NCBI RefSeq assembly: GCF_042686125.1
Contig: NZ_JBHUOV010000001.1
Location: 248,001-312,000 of the forward strand
Direction: 5' to 3'
Source of the DNA: Oceanihabitans iliipiscarium
GTDB lineage: Bacteria; Bacteroidota; Bacteroidia; Flavobacteriales; Flavobacteriaceae
Length of the DNA stretch: 64,000 nucleotides
Shown: positions 9,640 to 17,390 of the stretch, piece after piece
Layout of the letters: each line of letters opens with the position of its first letter
Position numbering within the stretch: the stretch's first letter is position 1
Translations under genes and position numbers: made by a program
Notes under the pieces: model-generated
What the model saw: only the letters and a program-made list of their open reading frames with translations
What the model was told of the DNA's origin: nothing
Database searches by the model: none

Positions 9640-10329
9640 TTGAAAGCACAAACTATTTATATTGTAGAAGATGAACCCTTAATTGTTTCAACCATTGAAA
9701 CAGCCTTAAGAAAACAAGGTTACAATGTGGTTGGTGATGCAGATAGTGTTGTTATTGCTCTAAAAGAAATTAATACATTGAGCCCTGATTTGATTCTTAT
9801 AGATATTCAATTAGAAGGTTTAAAAGATGGTATCGATTTGGCTCAAGAATTAGATAAACAAAAATTACCTTATTTATTTTTAACCTCCCAAACAGATCCT
9901 GAAACCATTAATCGCGTAAAACAAATCAACCCTTTAGGTTACATTATAAAACCTTTTACAGAACATAGTTTAAGGAGTAATATAGAATTAGCTTGGCATA
10001 ATTATAAATCGCTAAACGAACAATTCATTACCCTAAAATCTGAGGGTCGTACTTATAAAATTAATCAAGATTCTATTTTATATCTAAAGGCCTTCGACAA
10101 TTATTGCTATGTATATACCACTACAAAATCCCACCTGGTACCACATACACTCAAGCACATGTCTGAACAGCTTGATAAAAATGCATTTATACAAACCCAC
10201 CGTTCCTATTGGGTTAACCTTAATCATGTAGAAGCTGTAGAGAACAATAAACTCTTTCTTAAAACAGAGCCCATTCCTATTAGTGCCTCTCAAAAAAGCT
10301 TAGTTATGAGCAAGCTAAAACACTCCTAA
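9640..10329 (+). CDS. LytTR-family response regulator
   Basis: A 229-residue protein beginning at TTG; the start fits the usual receiver N-terminus (TIYIVEDEPLIV). The receiver domain has Asp55 in LILIDIQ as the phosphoacceptor, with the acidic pair in VEDE and a conserved Lys in IIKPF. Residues about 130-229 form a LytTR DNA-binding domain (YLKAFDNYCYVYT, FIQTHRSYWVN). It is encoded 9 bases after the histidine kinase and is expected to be its output. Direct repeats in front of the kinase gene and in front of the two surface-protein genes make both plausible targets. Both genes of the pair use TTG starts, which is unusual for neighbouring genes here. Confidence 0.93.
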   Translation: MKAQTIYIVEDEPLIVSTIETALRKQGYNVVGDADSVVIALKEINTLSPDLILIDIQLEGLKDGIDLAQELDKQKLPYLFLTSQTDPETINRVKQINPLGYIIKPFTEHSLRSNIELAWHNYKSLNEQFITLKSEGRTYKINQDSILYLKAFDNYCYVYTTTKSHLVPHTLKHMSEQLDKNAFIQTHRSYWVNLNHVEAVENNKLFLKTEPIPISASQKSLVMSKLKHS

Positions 10330-10344
10330 TTCAGTCGATCTGGA

Positions 10345-10371
10345 TTCACTAAAAAAACGGAGGCATTCACT
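10345..10371 (+). promoter_or_regulatory. Second pair of 21-bp-period direct repeats, candidate LytTR site
   Basis: TTCACTAAAAAAACG starts at 10345 and TTCACTAAATAAAAA starts at 10366. The core is identical to the repeats at 7621-7656 and the start-to-start distance is again 21 bases. The site sits about 150 bases before the first S74 surface-protein gene and just after the LytTR regulator gene. Regulation of the surface-protein operon by that regulator is inferred. Confidence 0.55.
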
Positions 10372-10517
10372 AAATAAAAAATTCTAAAATACTAATTATC
10401 AATACCTTCATAAGGCTATTAACCCTATGATTTTTTGTGAAAAGTAATAATGCCATAAATAGTCCCTAAAAATTATTTATAGCATTTTCATCAAAGATCA
10501 TCTCAAAAACATAGATT

Positions 10518-13500
10518 ATGAAACCACTCAAACTCATACTTATTGCTATATGTTTATTTAGCATTCAACTAAATTTTGCACAAGTTGGTATTGGTAATAC
10601 AGATCCTAAATCAACTTTAGACATTTCTGCAAGTAATACAACTTCACCTGCAGACACAGATGGCATTTTAATTCCACGTATGAGTAACTTCCCTTCTACT
10701 CCAAGTATCGATCAAGATGGAATGCTTATTTTTTATACTGGAACTGCCATGTCTGGCAAAGGCTTTTATTATTGGGATGATACTACAACAAATTGGGTGT
10801 TTCTTACTTCTGGTGGAAAAAACACTCTAGACCAAGCCTACGACCAAGGTGGTGCAGGTATTGGTAAAAATATAACAGCAGATAACGGAGCAGTTCGTAT
10901 TAATGGAACGGATGGTTTCTTGGTAACTGGAACATCTGGTTCTGGAAATATAATTGATACAGAAATTACAGGTTCTGGTACGCGAATGTTTTTTAGCCCA
11001 ATAAAAGGGGCGTTTAGAGCTGGTCAAATTGACAACAATGAATGGGATGACTCCAATATAGGAGTAAATTCTTTTGCTGCAGGAAACAGTACAACGGCTT
11101 CAGGTGATTACTCTACTTCATTAGGTTTTTACTCTCAAGCTACAGCAATTTATTCCACAGCAATAGGCTTTAGTGCGAATGCCATAGGTTCAAATTCAAC
11201 TGCAATTGGAACAGGTATTGAAGCATCAGGTGATTATTCTTTTGCAACAGGATATTTTACAGATGCTACAGGTACATATTCAACAGCATTAGGATATGAA
11301 ACTTTAGCTTCAGGGAATAGGGCTACAGCGATGGGATATCAGACAATTGCATCTGGACATAGTTCAACCGCCATTGGAAATAACACAAATGCTACATCCT
11401 CATCCTCAATAGCTATTGGTGAAAGTACAACAGCTTCGGGTTCAAATTCTCTTGCTTTAGGCTATCTAACTACTGCTTCAAATTCATTCTCAACAGCGAT
11501 GGGAAGAGCCAGTCTTGCTTCTGGATATGCTTCCACAGCTATGGGTTATGGAACCGATGCTACTGGTCAATATTCTACTTCTATGGGAGAATACACAATT
11601 GCCTCGGGCAATCATTCAACTGCAATGGGAAGAGCCACAGAAGCTTCAGGTTCCTTTTCAACTTCAATGGGAGAATCTACAGTTGCTTCCGGTAATAATT
11701 CAATGGCAATAGGAGAATCTACAGTTGCTTCCGGTAATAATTCAATGGCAATAGGAGAATCTACAGTATCACCATCATATGCTGAAACCAGTATTGGATA
11801 CTATAATATTTCGTATACTCCGAATAGTAACAGCTCAGCGAATAGTTCCGATCGAGTATTTAGTATTGGAAATGGAAATAATTTATCAAGAAGCAACGCC
11901 CTAACCATATACAAAAGTGGCTTAATGAATATCAATGATGAATATGATATGCCTTTAACTGATGGTACAGCCAATCAGATTATGACTACAGATGGTACTG
12001 GGCACGTTAGTTTTGTTGATGCCACAAGTTTATTTCAATCTGAATGGTCAGATACTGGATCTAGCATTCATCCTTCAGATGGTATAGCCAAAGAAGTAAC
12101 AATTGGCACCTTAACAGCTGGAACTGGAAAATTGACTATTAATGCCAACGACATGGATACTGGATTAGATATTGATAAATCTGGGAACTTTTCTAATCCA
12201 AATTATGCTATAGATAATTATATAAACAACGAAGATGATGGAGATAGCTATGGAATTAAAAATGTTCTAGAAGGATCATTAGGAGGGAATAACAGATTCG
12301 GTGTTTATAATGAAATAAATGGTGTCTCTTCATCACCAACGATTCTATCTCATTATGGTGTTAAAAATCTCATTTCATCTTCTGGATCAGGACATAGATA
12401 TGGCACCTTTAACGAAATTACTTCTGCTGGTTCTGGAAGTCGTAAAGGCACAGAAAATGTCCTTTCTGGTTTAGGTAACGGTTGGCAATATGGTGTATCA
12501 AATACGCTCGCCGGATCTAGTGGCGGACATCAATTTGGCGTTTTTAACGAATTTACAAATTTTGGAAACGGTCAGAAAACAGGAGTTTACAATGATATGA
12601 CTTTTAATGCACTTGGCATTCGATATGGTGTGCGGAGTGATATTAACGGTACAGGAAATAGTGACCATTATGGTATTTATAATGATCTAAGCGGAAGTGG
12701 AACTGGTGATAAATATGGATCATATAATGTCATTGACGTTTCAGCTGGAGGAACACATTATGGTGTTTACAGTAATGCTCAAAACTCTAATGGATATGCC
12801 GCATATTTTATAGGTAATACGTCATTAGGAGCCTCAACTACAAATCGCTATGTTATGCCTGAAACAGATGGTACAGCAAATCAAGTAATGACTACCAATG
12901 GAGCCGGTATTGTTACATTTAATACATTGAATGAAGAAAGTAGCACTGCGAGTAATGGTTTAACAGCAAATACAAATGACATCCAATTAGGCGGCACATT
13001 AACTCAAAACACGAACATAGACTATGGGAATTTTGACACACGTTTTAACTTAAATGGAAGTGGTGATTTTATCATTCAAGATACTGGATCTGGTGTTTTT
13101 ACAGTTAACGATGCTGGAAATTCAATTGTTGGGCGCAATATGACTTGGAGGGAAAACAGTATCGTAGGTACCATTATAGGTCAAATGCTTACAGATGGAA
13201 CTGATGATGGTCGATTTACAGTGCGAGAAAATGGTAATATTTCTGTTGATTTAAGAGCGAATACAGCGTTCATCTTTAATGAACAAGGTCTAGATCGTGA
13301 TTTTAGAGTGGAATCAGATAACCAACAAAATATGCTTTTAGTTGATGCCGCAAATGACCTTGTAGGTATTGGAGGCCTCCCAAATGCTAATCTTCATGTT
13401 TTTCATGGCAGTAATGCTGGTGGTGATGGTTTTAAAATTGAAAACACTGGAGCTAATAACCGTGACTGGAGAATGTATGTGTATAACGGCTCAGGTGATC

Positions 13501-13949
13501 TTGGCCTTTTTAATGCACTTAACGGCAATACAGTTGTTGGAAATTTTAATGATGCAAGCGGTGTGTATTCTGCAACTTCAGACAGACGTTTAAAAAGAGA
13601 CTTTAAACCATTGCCTTTTTCATGGGAAAACTTTATGAAATTAGAAACCTTAAGTTACCTCTATAAAAGACAGAAAGATGATAAACGTAACCTAGGATTA
13701 ATCGCTCAAGATGTTGAATTGATCTATCCTGAATTAGTAACCCATAATAAGGAAGGTGACGTCTATCATATGAATTATTCTGGGTTTGGCGTAGTAGCCA
13801 TAAAAGCGGTTCAGGAACTTAAAGACGAAGTTGATGTGCTTAAAGAAGAAAACAAAAAACTGAAAGCACAACTTTCAAAATATGAAGCTTTAGAAGCGCG
13901 ATTAAACGCCTTGGAAAGTAAAAACACAGAACCACAACTAGACAACTAA
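10518..13949 (+). CDS. Large surface protein with YadA-head-like repeats and S74 tail-fibre chaperone domain
   Basis: A 1143-residue protein with signal peptide (LILIAICLFSIQLNFAQ). Residues about 175-420 contain about 17 repeats of roughly 14 residues with the pattern TAxGxxTxASGxxS, as in the left-handed parallel beta-roll of YadA heads. Residues about 560-770 hold a second repeat series (YGVYND, FGVFNE, YGIYND). The C-terminus carries an intramolecular chaperone of the peptidase S74 type, beginning SDRRLKRDF with Ser1021 at the expected self-cleavage point, followed by GLIAQDVELIYPE and a coiled coil (LKEENKKLKAQLSKYEAL). S74 domains trimerise fibrous proteins and then cut themselves off. 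No type IX sorting domain is visible. An adhesin or fibre role is likely but unproven. Confidence 0.85.
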   Translation: MKPLKLILIAICLFSIQLNFAQVGIGNTDPKSTLDISASNTTSPADTDGILIPRMSNFPSTPSIDQDGMLIFYTGTAMSGKGFYYWDDTTTNWVFLTSGGKNTLDQAYDQGGAGIGKNITADNGAVRINGTDGFLVTGTSGSGNIIDTEITGSGTRMFFSPIKGAFRAGQIDNNEWDDSNIGVNSFAAGNSTTASGDYSTSLGFYSQATAIYSTAIGFSANAIGSNSTAIGTGIEASGDYSFATGYFTDATGTYSTALGYETLASGNRATAMGYQTIASGHSSTAIGNNTNATSSSSIAIGESTTASGSNSLALGYLTTASNSFSTAMGRASLASGYASTAMGYGTDATGQYSTSMGEYTIASGNHSTAMGRATEASGSFSTSMGESTVASGNNSMAIGESTVASGNNSMAIGESTVSPSYAETSIGYYNISYTPNSNSSANSSDRVFSIGNGNNLSRSNALTIYKSGLMNINDEYDMPLTDGTANQIMTTDGTGHVSFVDATSLFQSEWSDTGSSIHPSDGIAKEVTIGTLTAGTGKLTINANDMDTGLDIDKSGNFSNPNYAIDNYINNEDDGDSYGIKNVLEGSLGGNNRFGVYNEINGVSSSPTILSHYGVKNLISSSGSGHRYGTFNEITSAGSGSRKGTENVLSGLGNGWQYGVSNTLAGSSGGHQFGVFNEFTNFGNGQKTGVYNDMTFNALGIRYGVRSDINGTGNSDHYGIYNDLSGSGTGDKYGSYNVIDVSAGGTHYGVYSNAQNSNGYAAYFIGNTSLGASTTNRYVMPETDGTANQVMTTNGAGIVTFNTLNEESSTASNGLTANTNDIQLGGTLTQNTNIDYGNFDTRFNLNGSGDFIIQDTGSGVFTVNDAGNSIVGRNMTWRENSIVGTIIGQMLTDGTDDGRFTVRENGNISVDLRANTAFIFNEQGLDRDFRVESDNQQNMLLVDAANDLVGIGGLPNANLHVFHGSNAGGDGFKIENTGANNRDWRMYVYNGSGDLGLFNALNGNTVVGNFNDASGVYSATSDRRLKRDFKPLPFSWENFMKLETLSYLYKRQKDDKRNLGLIAQDVELIYPELVTHNKEGDVYHMNYSGFGVVAIKAVQELKDEVDVLKEENKKLKAQLSKYEALEARLNALESKNTEPQLDN
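11670..11753 (+). repeat. Two exact tandem copies of a 42-bp coding repeat
   Basis: The segment starting GGAGAATCTACAGTTGCTTC is present twice with no difference (period 42 bases, 14 codons encoding GESTVASGNNSMAI). Neighbouring 14-residue repeats in the same gene differ at many bases, so this pair looks like a recent in-frame duplication. Confidence 0.85.
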
Positions 13950-13961
13950 AAACAAATCATT

Positions 13962-15908
13962 ATGAAACGTATCGCACTATTAATCTTTAGTTTTTTTCTA
14001 ACGATAACAATTACTGCACAGCAAAGCATTAACTACAAAGCGCTTGTTAAAGACAATTTGGGTAATGTGCTCGCCAACCAAAACATAACAGTTCAGTTTT
14101 CTATTTTAGAAGATGCTACTATTGTTTATACTGAAACACATACACCAACAACCAATGCCAATGGCCTTATTATTCTAAACATTGGAGAAGGCACTACACC
14201 TGATGATTTTTCTGAAATACATTGGGACAGCGATGCTCATTTTTTAAATGTACAAATGGATACAGGCGCTGGATTAGTAGATTTAGGAACCACGCAATTC
14301 ATGACTGTGCCTTACGCGCTTTCTGCAGGTAATGTTTCTGGTCTAGAAGCCATAGATGAAGGTAATGGTGTTGGATGGCGTATAAAAGGAAAAGACCCAG
14401 ATCATTATGGTAATATTGGAGAAAATGCTACAGACTTGAGTCATTCTAATGTAAATTCAACAACTCATGGTGCAACTGGTGAATATACAACTGCAATAGG
14501 ATTTAAAACCACCGCTTTGGGTAATCGCTCAACAGCAATGGGTTATGAAACTATTGCTTCTGGTATTTACTCTACAGCTATGGGAAGAGAAACTACTGCT
14601 TCTGGGTCTCATTCCACAACTATCGGATACAATACAACAGCTTCAGATTATTATTCTACAGCTATGGGAATTAATACAGAAGCTTCAGGATATGCTTCAA
14701 CATCTATCGGAGACGAAACAACTGCTTCTGGATACGCTTCTACTGCTTTAGGAGATGAAACAACTGCTTCTGGAGGTCGCTCTACTGCTCTAGGATACCT
14801 TACAACAGCTTCTGGAAGTTATTCCGTAGCTACTGGTTATGAAACAAAAGCGGAATCCCGCAATAATACGACTTTAGGGCGCTACAATATTGGAGGAGGC
14901 AACCTTTCAACCTGGATCGAGACCGATCCATTATTTGAAATTGGAAATGGTGCAAATGATGCAAATCGCTCCAACGCCTTAACTGTTTTAAAAAACGGTA
15001 AAGTAGGCATTGGTAATCATCAACCTAATGGATATTTAGAGATTAAAGCTAATAACAACACTAATGAACCTACACTAAAACTGGTACACGAAGGTACTAC
15101 TGGAGCGCGAATTAATTTCACCAACACTACTGTTACAAATGGAAATCGTTGGACACTATATGGTGAGCCGAATGATGTAGATGCCAACAGTACCTTTAAT
15201 ATTTATCATCCTAATACAGGAAATATAATACGAGTTAGAGGTGATGGAAATGTTGGTATTGGTACAGTCCCTTCTTATAGGTTAGATGTCAGACAAGAGA
15301 ACACAGGAGGTTATGTGGCACAAGTCTACAACACAAGTACTAACCAAAATGCTGATGGTCTTAAAATACGATTGGGGACTACAAATGCGCCAACATCTGG
15401 AAATAATTTTATTGCCTTTTTTGATGGTAATGCAGGTAATGGTATAGTAAGAGGTCTTATTCAAGGTAATGGATCTGGTGTGACTTATAATACTACTTCC
15501 GATAGACGTCTAAAAACGAATATCAAAGACATCAATAATGCCTTAGTACTTATTAATAAAATACAACCAAGAACCTACGAGTTTAAATCTAATCTTGGCA
15601 TCAATGAATATGGTTTTATAGCACAAGAACTACAGCCCTTATATGCACAAGCCGTTACAGGAACTCCAGATTCTGATGTAGAAAAAGAACCTATGATGGT
15701 AGATTACGGAAGGCTTACACCACTATTAACTGCAGGAATTAAAGAATTAAACGATAAATTAACCTCCCAAGAAAAAAATATTAAACTTTTAAATGAAGAA
15801 AACAAAAACCTTAAGGCACAACTCTCTAAATATGAATCTCTTGAAGCACGACTGACTGCTTTAGAAAACAAAGCAGAAACATCTCATGTAAATAAAATTA
15901 ATCATTAA
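13962..15908 (+). CDS. Surface protein with YadA-head-like repeats and S74 chaperone domain (paralogue of the preceding gene)
   Basis: A 648-residue protein with signal peptide (IALLIFSFFLTITITAQ). Residues 20-130 resemble a small beta-sandwich found at the N-terminus of Bacteroidota tail-fibre-like proteins (INYKALVKDNLGNVLANQNI). Residues about 165-290 carry around nine YadA-head-like 14-residue repeats. The C-terminus has the S74 chaperone start SDRRLKTNI (Ser513), EYGFIAQELQPLY, and a coiled coil (LNEENKNLKAQLSKYESL) nearly identical to that of the upstream protein. The gap to that gene is 12 bases, so they are probably co-transcribed and may form related or mixed trimers. A terminator-like hairpin follows. 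The function is inferred as a surface fibre. Confidence 0.85.
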   Translation: MKRIALLIFSFFLTITITAQQSINYKALVKDNLGNVLANQNITVQFSILEDATIVYTETHTPTTNANGLIILNIGEGTTPDDFSEIHWDSDAHFLNVQMDTGAGLVDLGTTQFMTVPYALSAGNVSGLEAIDEGNGVGWRIKGKDPDHYGNIGENATDLSHSNVNSTTHGATGEYTTAIGFKTTALGNRSTAMGYETIASGIYSTAMGRETTASGSHSTTIGYNTTASDYYSTAMGINTEASGYASTSIGDETTASGYASTALGDETTASGGRSTALGYLTTASGSYSVATGYETKAESRNNTTLGRYNIGGGNLSTWIETDPLFEIGNGANDANRSNALTVLKNGKVGIGNHQPNGYLEIKANNNTNEPTLKLVHEGTTGARINFTNTTVTNGNRWTLYGEPNDVDANSTFNIYHPNTGNIIRVRGDGNVGIGTVPSYRLDVRQENTGGYVAQVYNTSTNQNADGLKIRLGTTNAPTSGNNFIAFFDGNAGNGIVRGLIQGNGSGVTYNTTSDRRLKTNIKDINNALVLINKIQPRTYEFKSNLGINEYGFIAQELQPLYAQAVTGTPDSDVEKEPMMVDYGRLTPLLTAGIKELNDKLTSQEKNIKLLNEENKNLKAQLSKYESLEARLTALENKAETSHVNKINH

Positions 15909-15937
15909 TTGTTTGAGTGAACAATTATATTTTTGAG

Positions 15938-15967
15938 AAGAAAGTCACTTTAGGGAGTGGCTTTCTT
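15938..15967 (+). terminator. Hairpin after the S74 operon
   Basis: Arms AAGAAAGTCACT (15938-15949) and AGTGGCTTTCTT (15956-15967) pair with one G-U and a 6-base loop. An AT-rich but interrupted T tract follows, so termination strength is uncertain. It lies between convergent genes. Confidence 0.6.
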
Positions 15968-15977
15968 ATTTTATATT

Positions 15978-17387
15978 TTAAAACCATTTAATAGTTAAAT
16001 CTATAAGCTTCTGTTTAAAATTATTATATGGCGGAAATAATAAATTAAGTGGCCCAACACTGTGTCTTTTTAAAACTGCACGTTGATTAGAGAAATCTTG
16101 AAATCCGAAAAAACCATGTGTTTTACCTATTCCACTATTGTTTGACCCTCCAAAAGGCAAATAATGATTAGAAACCTGTAAAGCATTTGTGTTTATACAT
16201 GTTCCTCCTGCTCTAGTATTATTAAGAATATAATTTATAGTCCTCTTATTTTTACTATAAATATACAGTGCTAAAGGCTTTTCTTTTGTATTAATATAAT
16301 TAATAACCTCGTCAATATTTTTATACGTTTTAATAGGAAGTATTGGACCAAATATTTCTTCTTGCATTAATAATGTATCCTCCTTTAAATTCGAAATAAC
16401 TGTAGGTTCAATAAAGTTATCTTCACTATTATAATGACCTCCAAATTCTATTGTTGCACCTGTTTCTTTAGCGTTTTCAATATAACTTACTAGCCTGTTA
16501 AAATGTTTATTATTGACAACTCTACAATATGAATCTGAGGATGAAACCTCTGAAGAATAATAAACTTCTAATTTATTTTTATAAGCTTCAATAAATGAAT
16601 CTTTTATAGATTCATGAATCCATACATAGTCAGGAGCAATACACGTTTGACCATTATTAATATGTTTTCCCCAAACTAAATTTTGAATCGTACTATCAAT
16701 ATTTGCAGTTTCATCGATTATAGTTGGCGATTTTCCACCTAATTCTAATGTCACAGATGTAAGGTGTTTAGATGCGGCTTCCATCACTATTTTACCAACG
16801 GCTGGTGAGCCTGTAAAAAAGATATGATTAAAAGGCAATTTCAAAAGTTCTTGAGCCTCATCAACTGCACCTTCAATTAAAACAACTTCATCCTCATTAA
16901 AAATGTCTTTAATAAGGTCTGCCATAACTTTAGACGAGTTTGGCGTTAATTCTGAAGGTTTAATAAAAACCGTATTACCAGCAGCTATTGCTGAAACCAA
17001 TGGACTAAAGGTTAAATTCATTGGGTAATTCCAAGGCGAAAGAATTAAACACACGCCTTTAGGCTCGTAATGTATCCATGATGTCGTTCCAAAAAGAGTT
17101 AATGGCGTTTCTACTTTTACTTTAGAAGTCCAACTTTTTAGGTTAGAAATAGCGACTTTAATTTCTTTAATTACGAGATAAAGTTCTGTTAAATCGGTTT
17201 CTACAAAAGGCTTCTTAAAATCTTTGTATAAAGCTTCTTTTAAAGATTGTCTATAAGTATGTTCTAAAGCGAATTTTAAACGTTTTAATTTTTTTATTCG
17301 CTCCTTATATGTTGAGTTTCCTACATGAAACTGGTTTACTTTTTGCTTATTAAATAACTCTGAAAACCTATTGTCAGAAAATTCCAT
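15978..17387 (-). CDS. Aldehyde dehydrogenase (ALDH3-like)
   Basis: A 469-residue NAD(P)-dependent aldehyde dehydrogenase. Visible motifs are LILSPWNYPMNLTFSPL (cofactor site), HIFFTGSPAVGKIV, LELGGKSPTI with the catalytic Glu, NNGQTCIAPDY with the catalytic Cys, and EEIFGPILPI. The short N-terminus and hydrophobic C-terminal tail (LLFPPYNN through IKWF) are typical of class 3 enzymes. It follows cphA on the same strand by 3 bases, so it is probably co-transcribed with cyanophycin synthetase. A role in cyanophycin metabolism is possible, for example oxidising an aldehyde from arginine breakdown, but nothing in the protein shows this; general aldehyde detoxification is equally possible. Confidence 0.9.
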   Translation of the reverse strand: MEFSDNRFSELFNKQKVNQFHVGNSTYKERIKKLKRLKFALEHTYRQSLKEALYKDFKKPFVETDLTELYLVIKEIKVAISNLKSWTSKVKVETPLTLFGTTSWIHYEPKGVCLILSPWNYPMNLTFSPLVSAIAAGNTVFIKPSELTPNSSKVMADLIKDIFNEDEVVLIEGAVDEAQELLKLPFNHIFFTGSPAVGKIVMEAASKHLTSVTLELGGKSPTIIDETANIDSTIQNLVWGKHINNGQTCIAPDYVWIHESIKDSFIEAYKNKLEVYYSSEVSSSDSYCRVVNNKHFNRLVSYIENAKETGATIEFGGHYNSEDNFIEPTVISNLKEDTLLMQEEIFGPILPIKTYKNIDEVINYINTKEKPLALYIYSKNKRTINYILNNTRAGGTCINTNALQVSNHYLPFGGSNNSGIGKTHGFFGFQDFSNQRAVLKRHSVGPLNLLFPPYNNFKQKLIDLTIKWF

Positions 17388-17390
17388 ATA

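Noticed and set aside
11515..11712. Alternative-frame open stretch inside the repeat region of the S74 gene
   Set aside because: Low-complexity translation (Leu/Gln-rich) produced by the repeat in another frame; the S74 protein explains the DNA.
11060..11790. Regularly spaced short repeats that could look like a CRISPR array
   Set aside because: They are in frame, have a 42-base (14-codon) period, vary in the way of protein repeats and lie inside a large coding gene.
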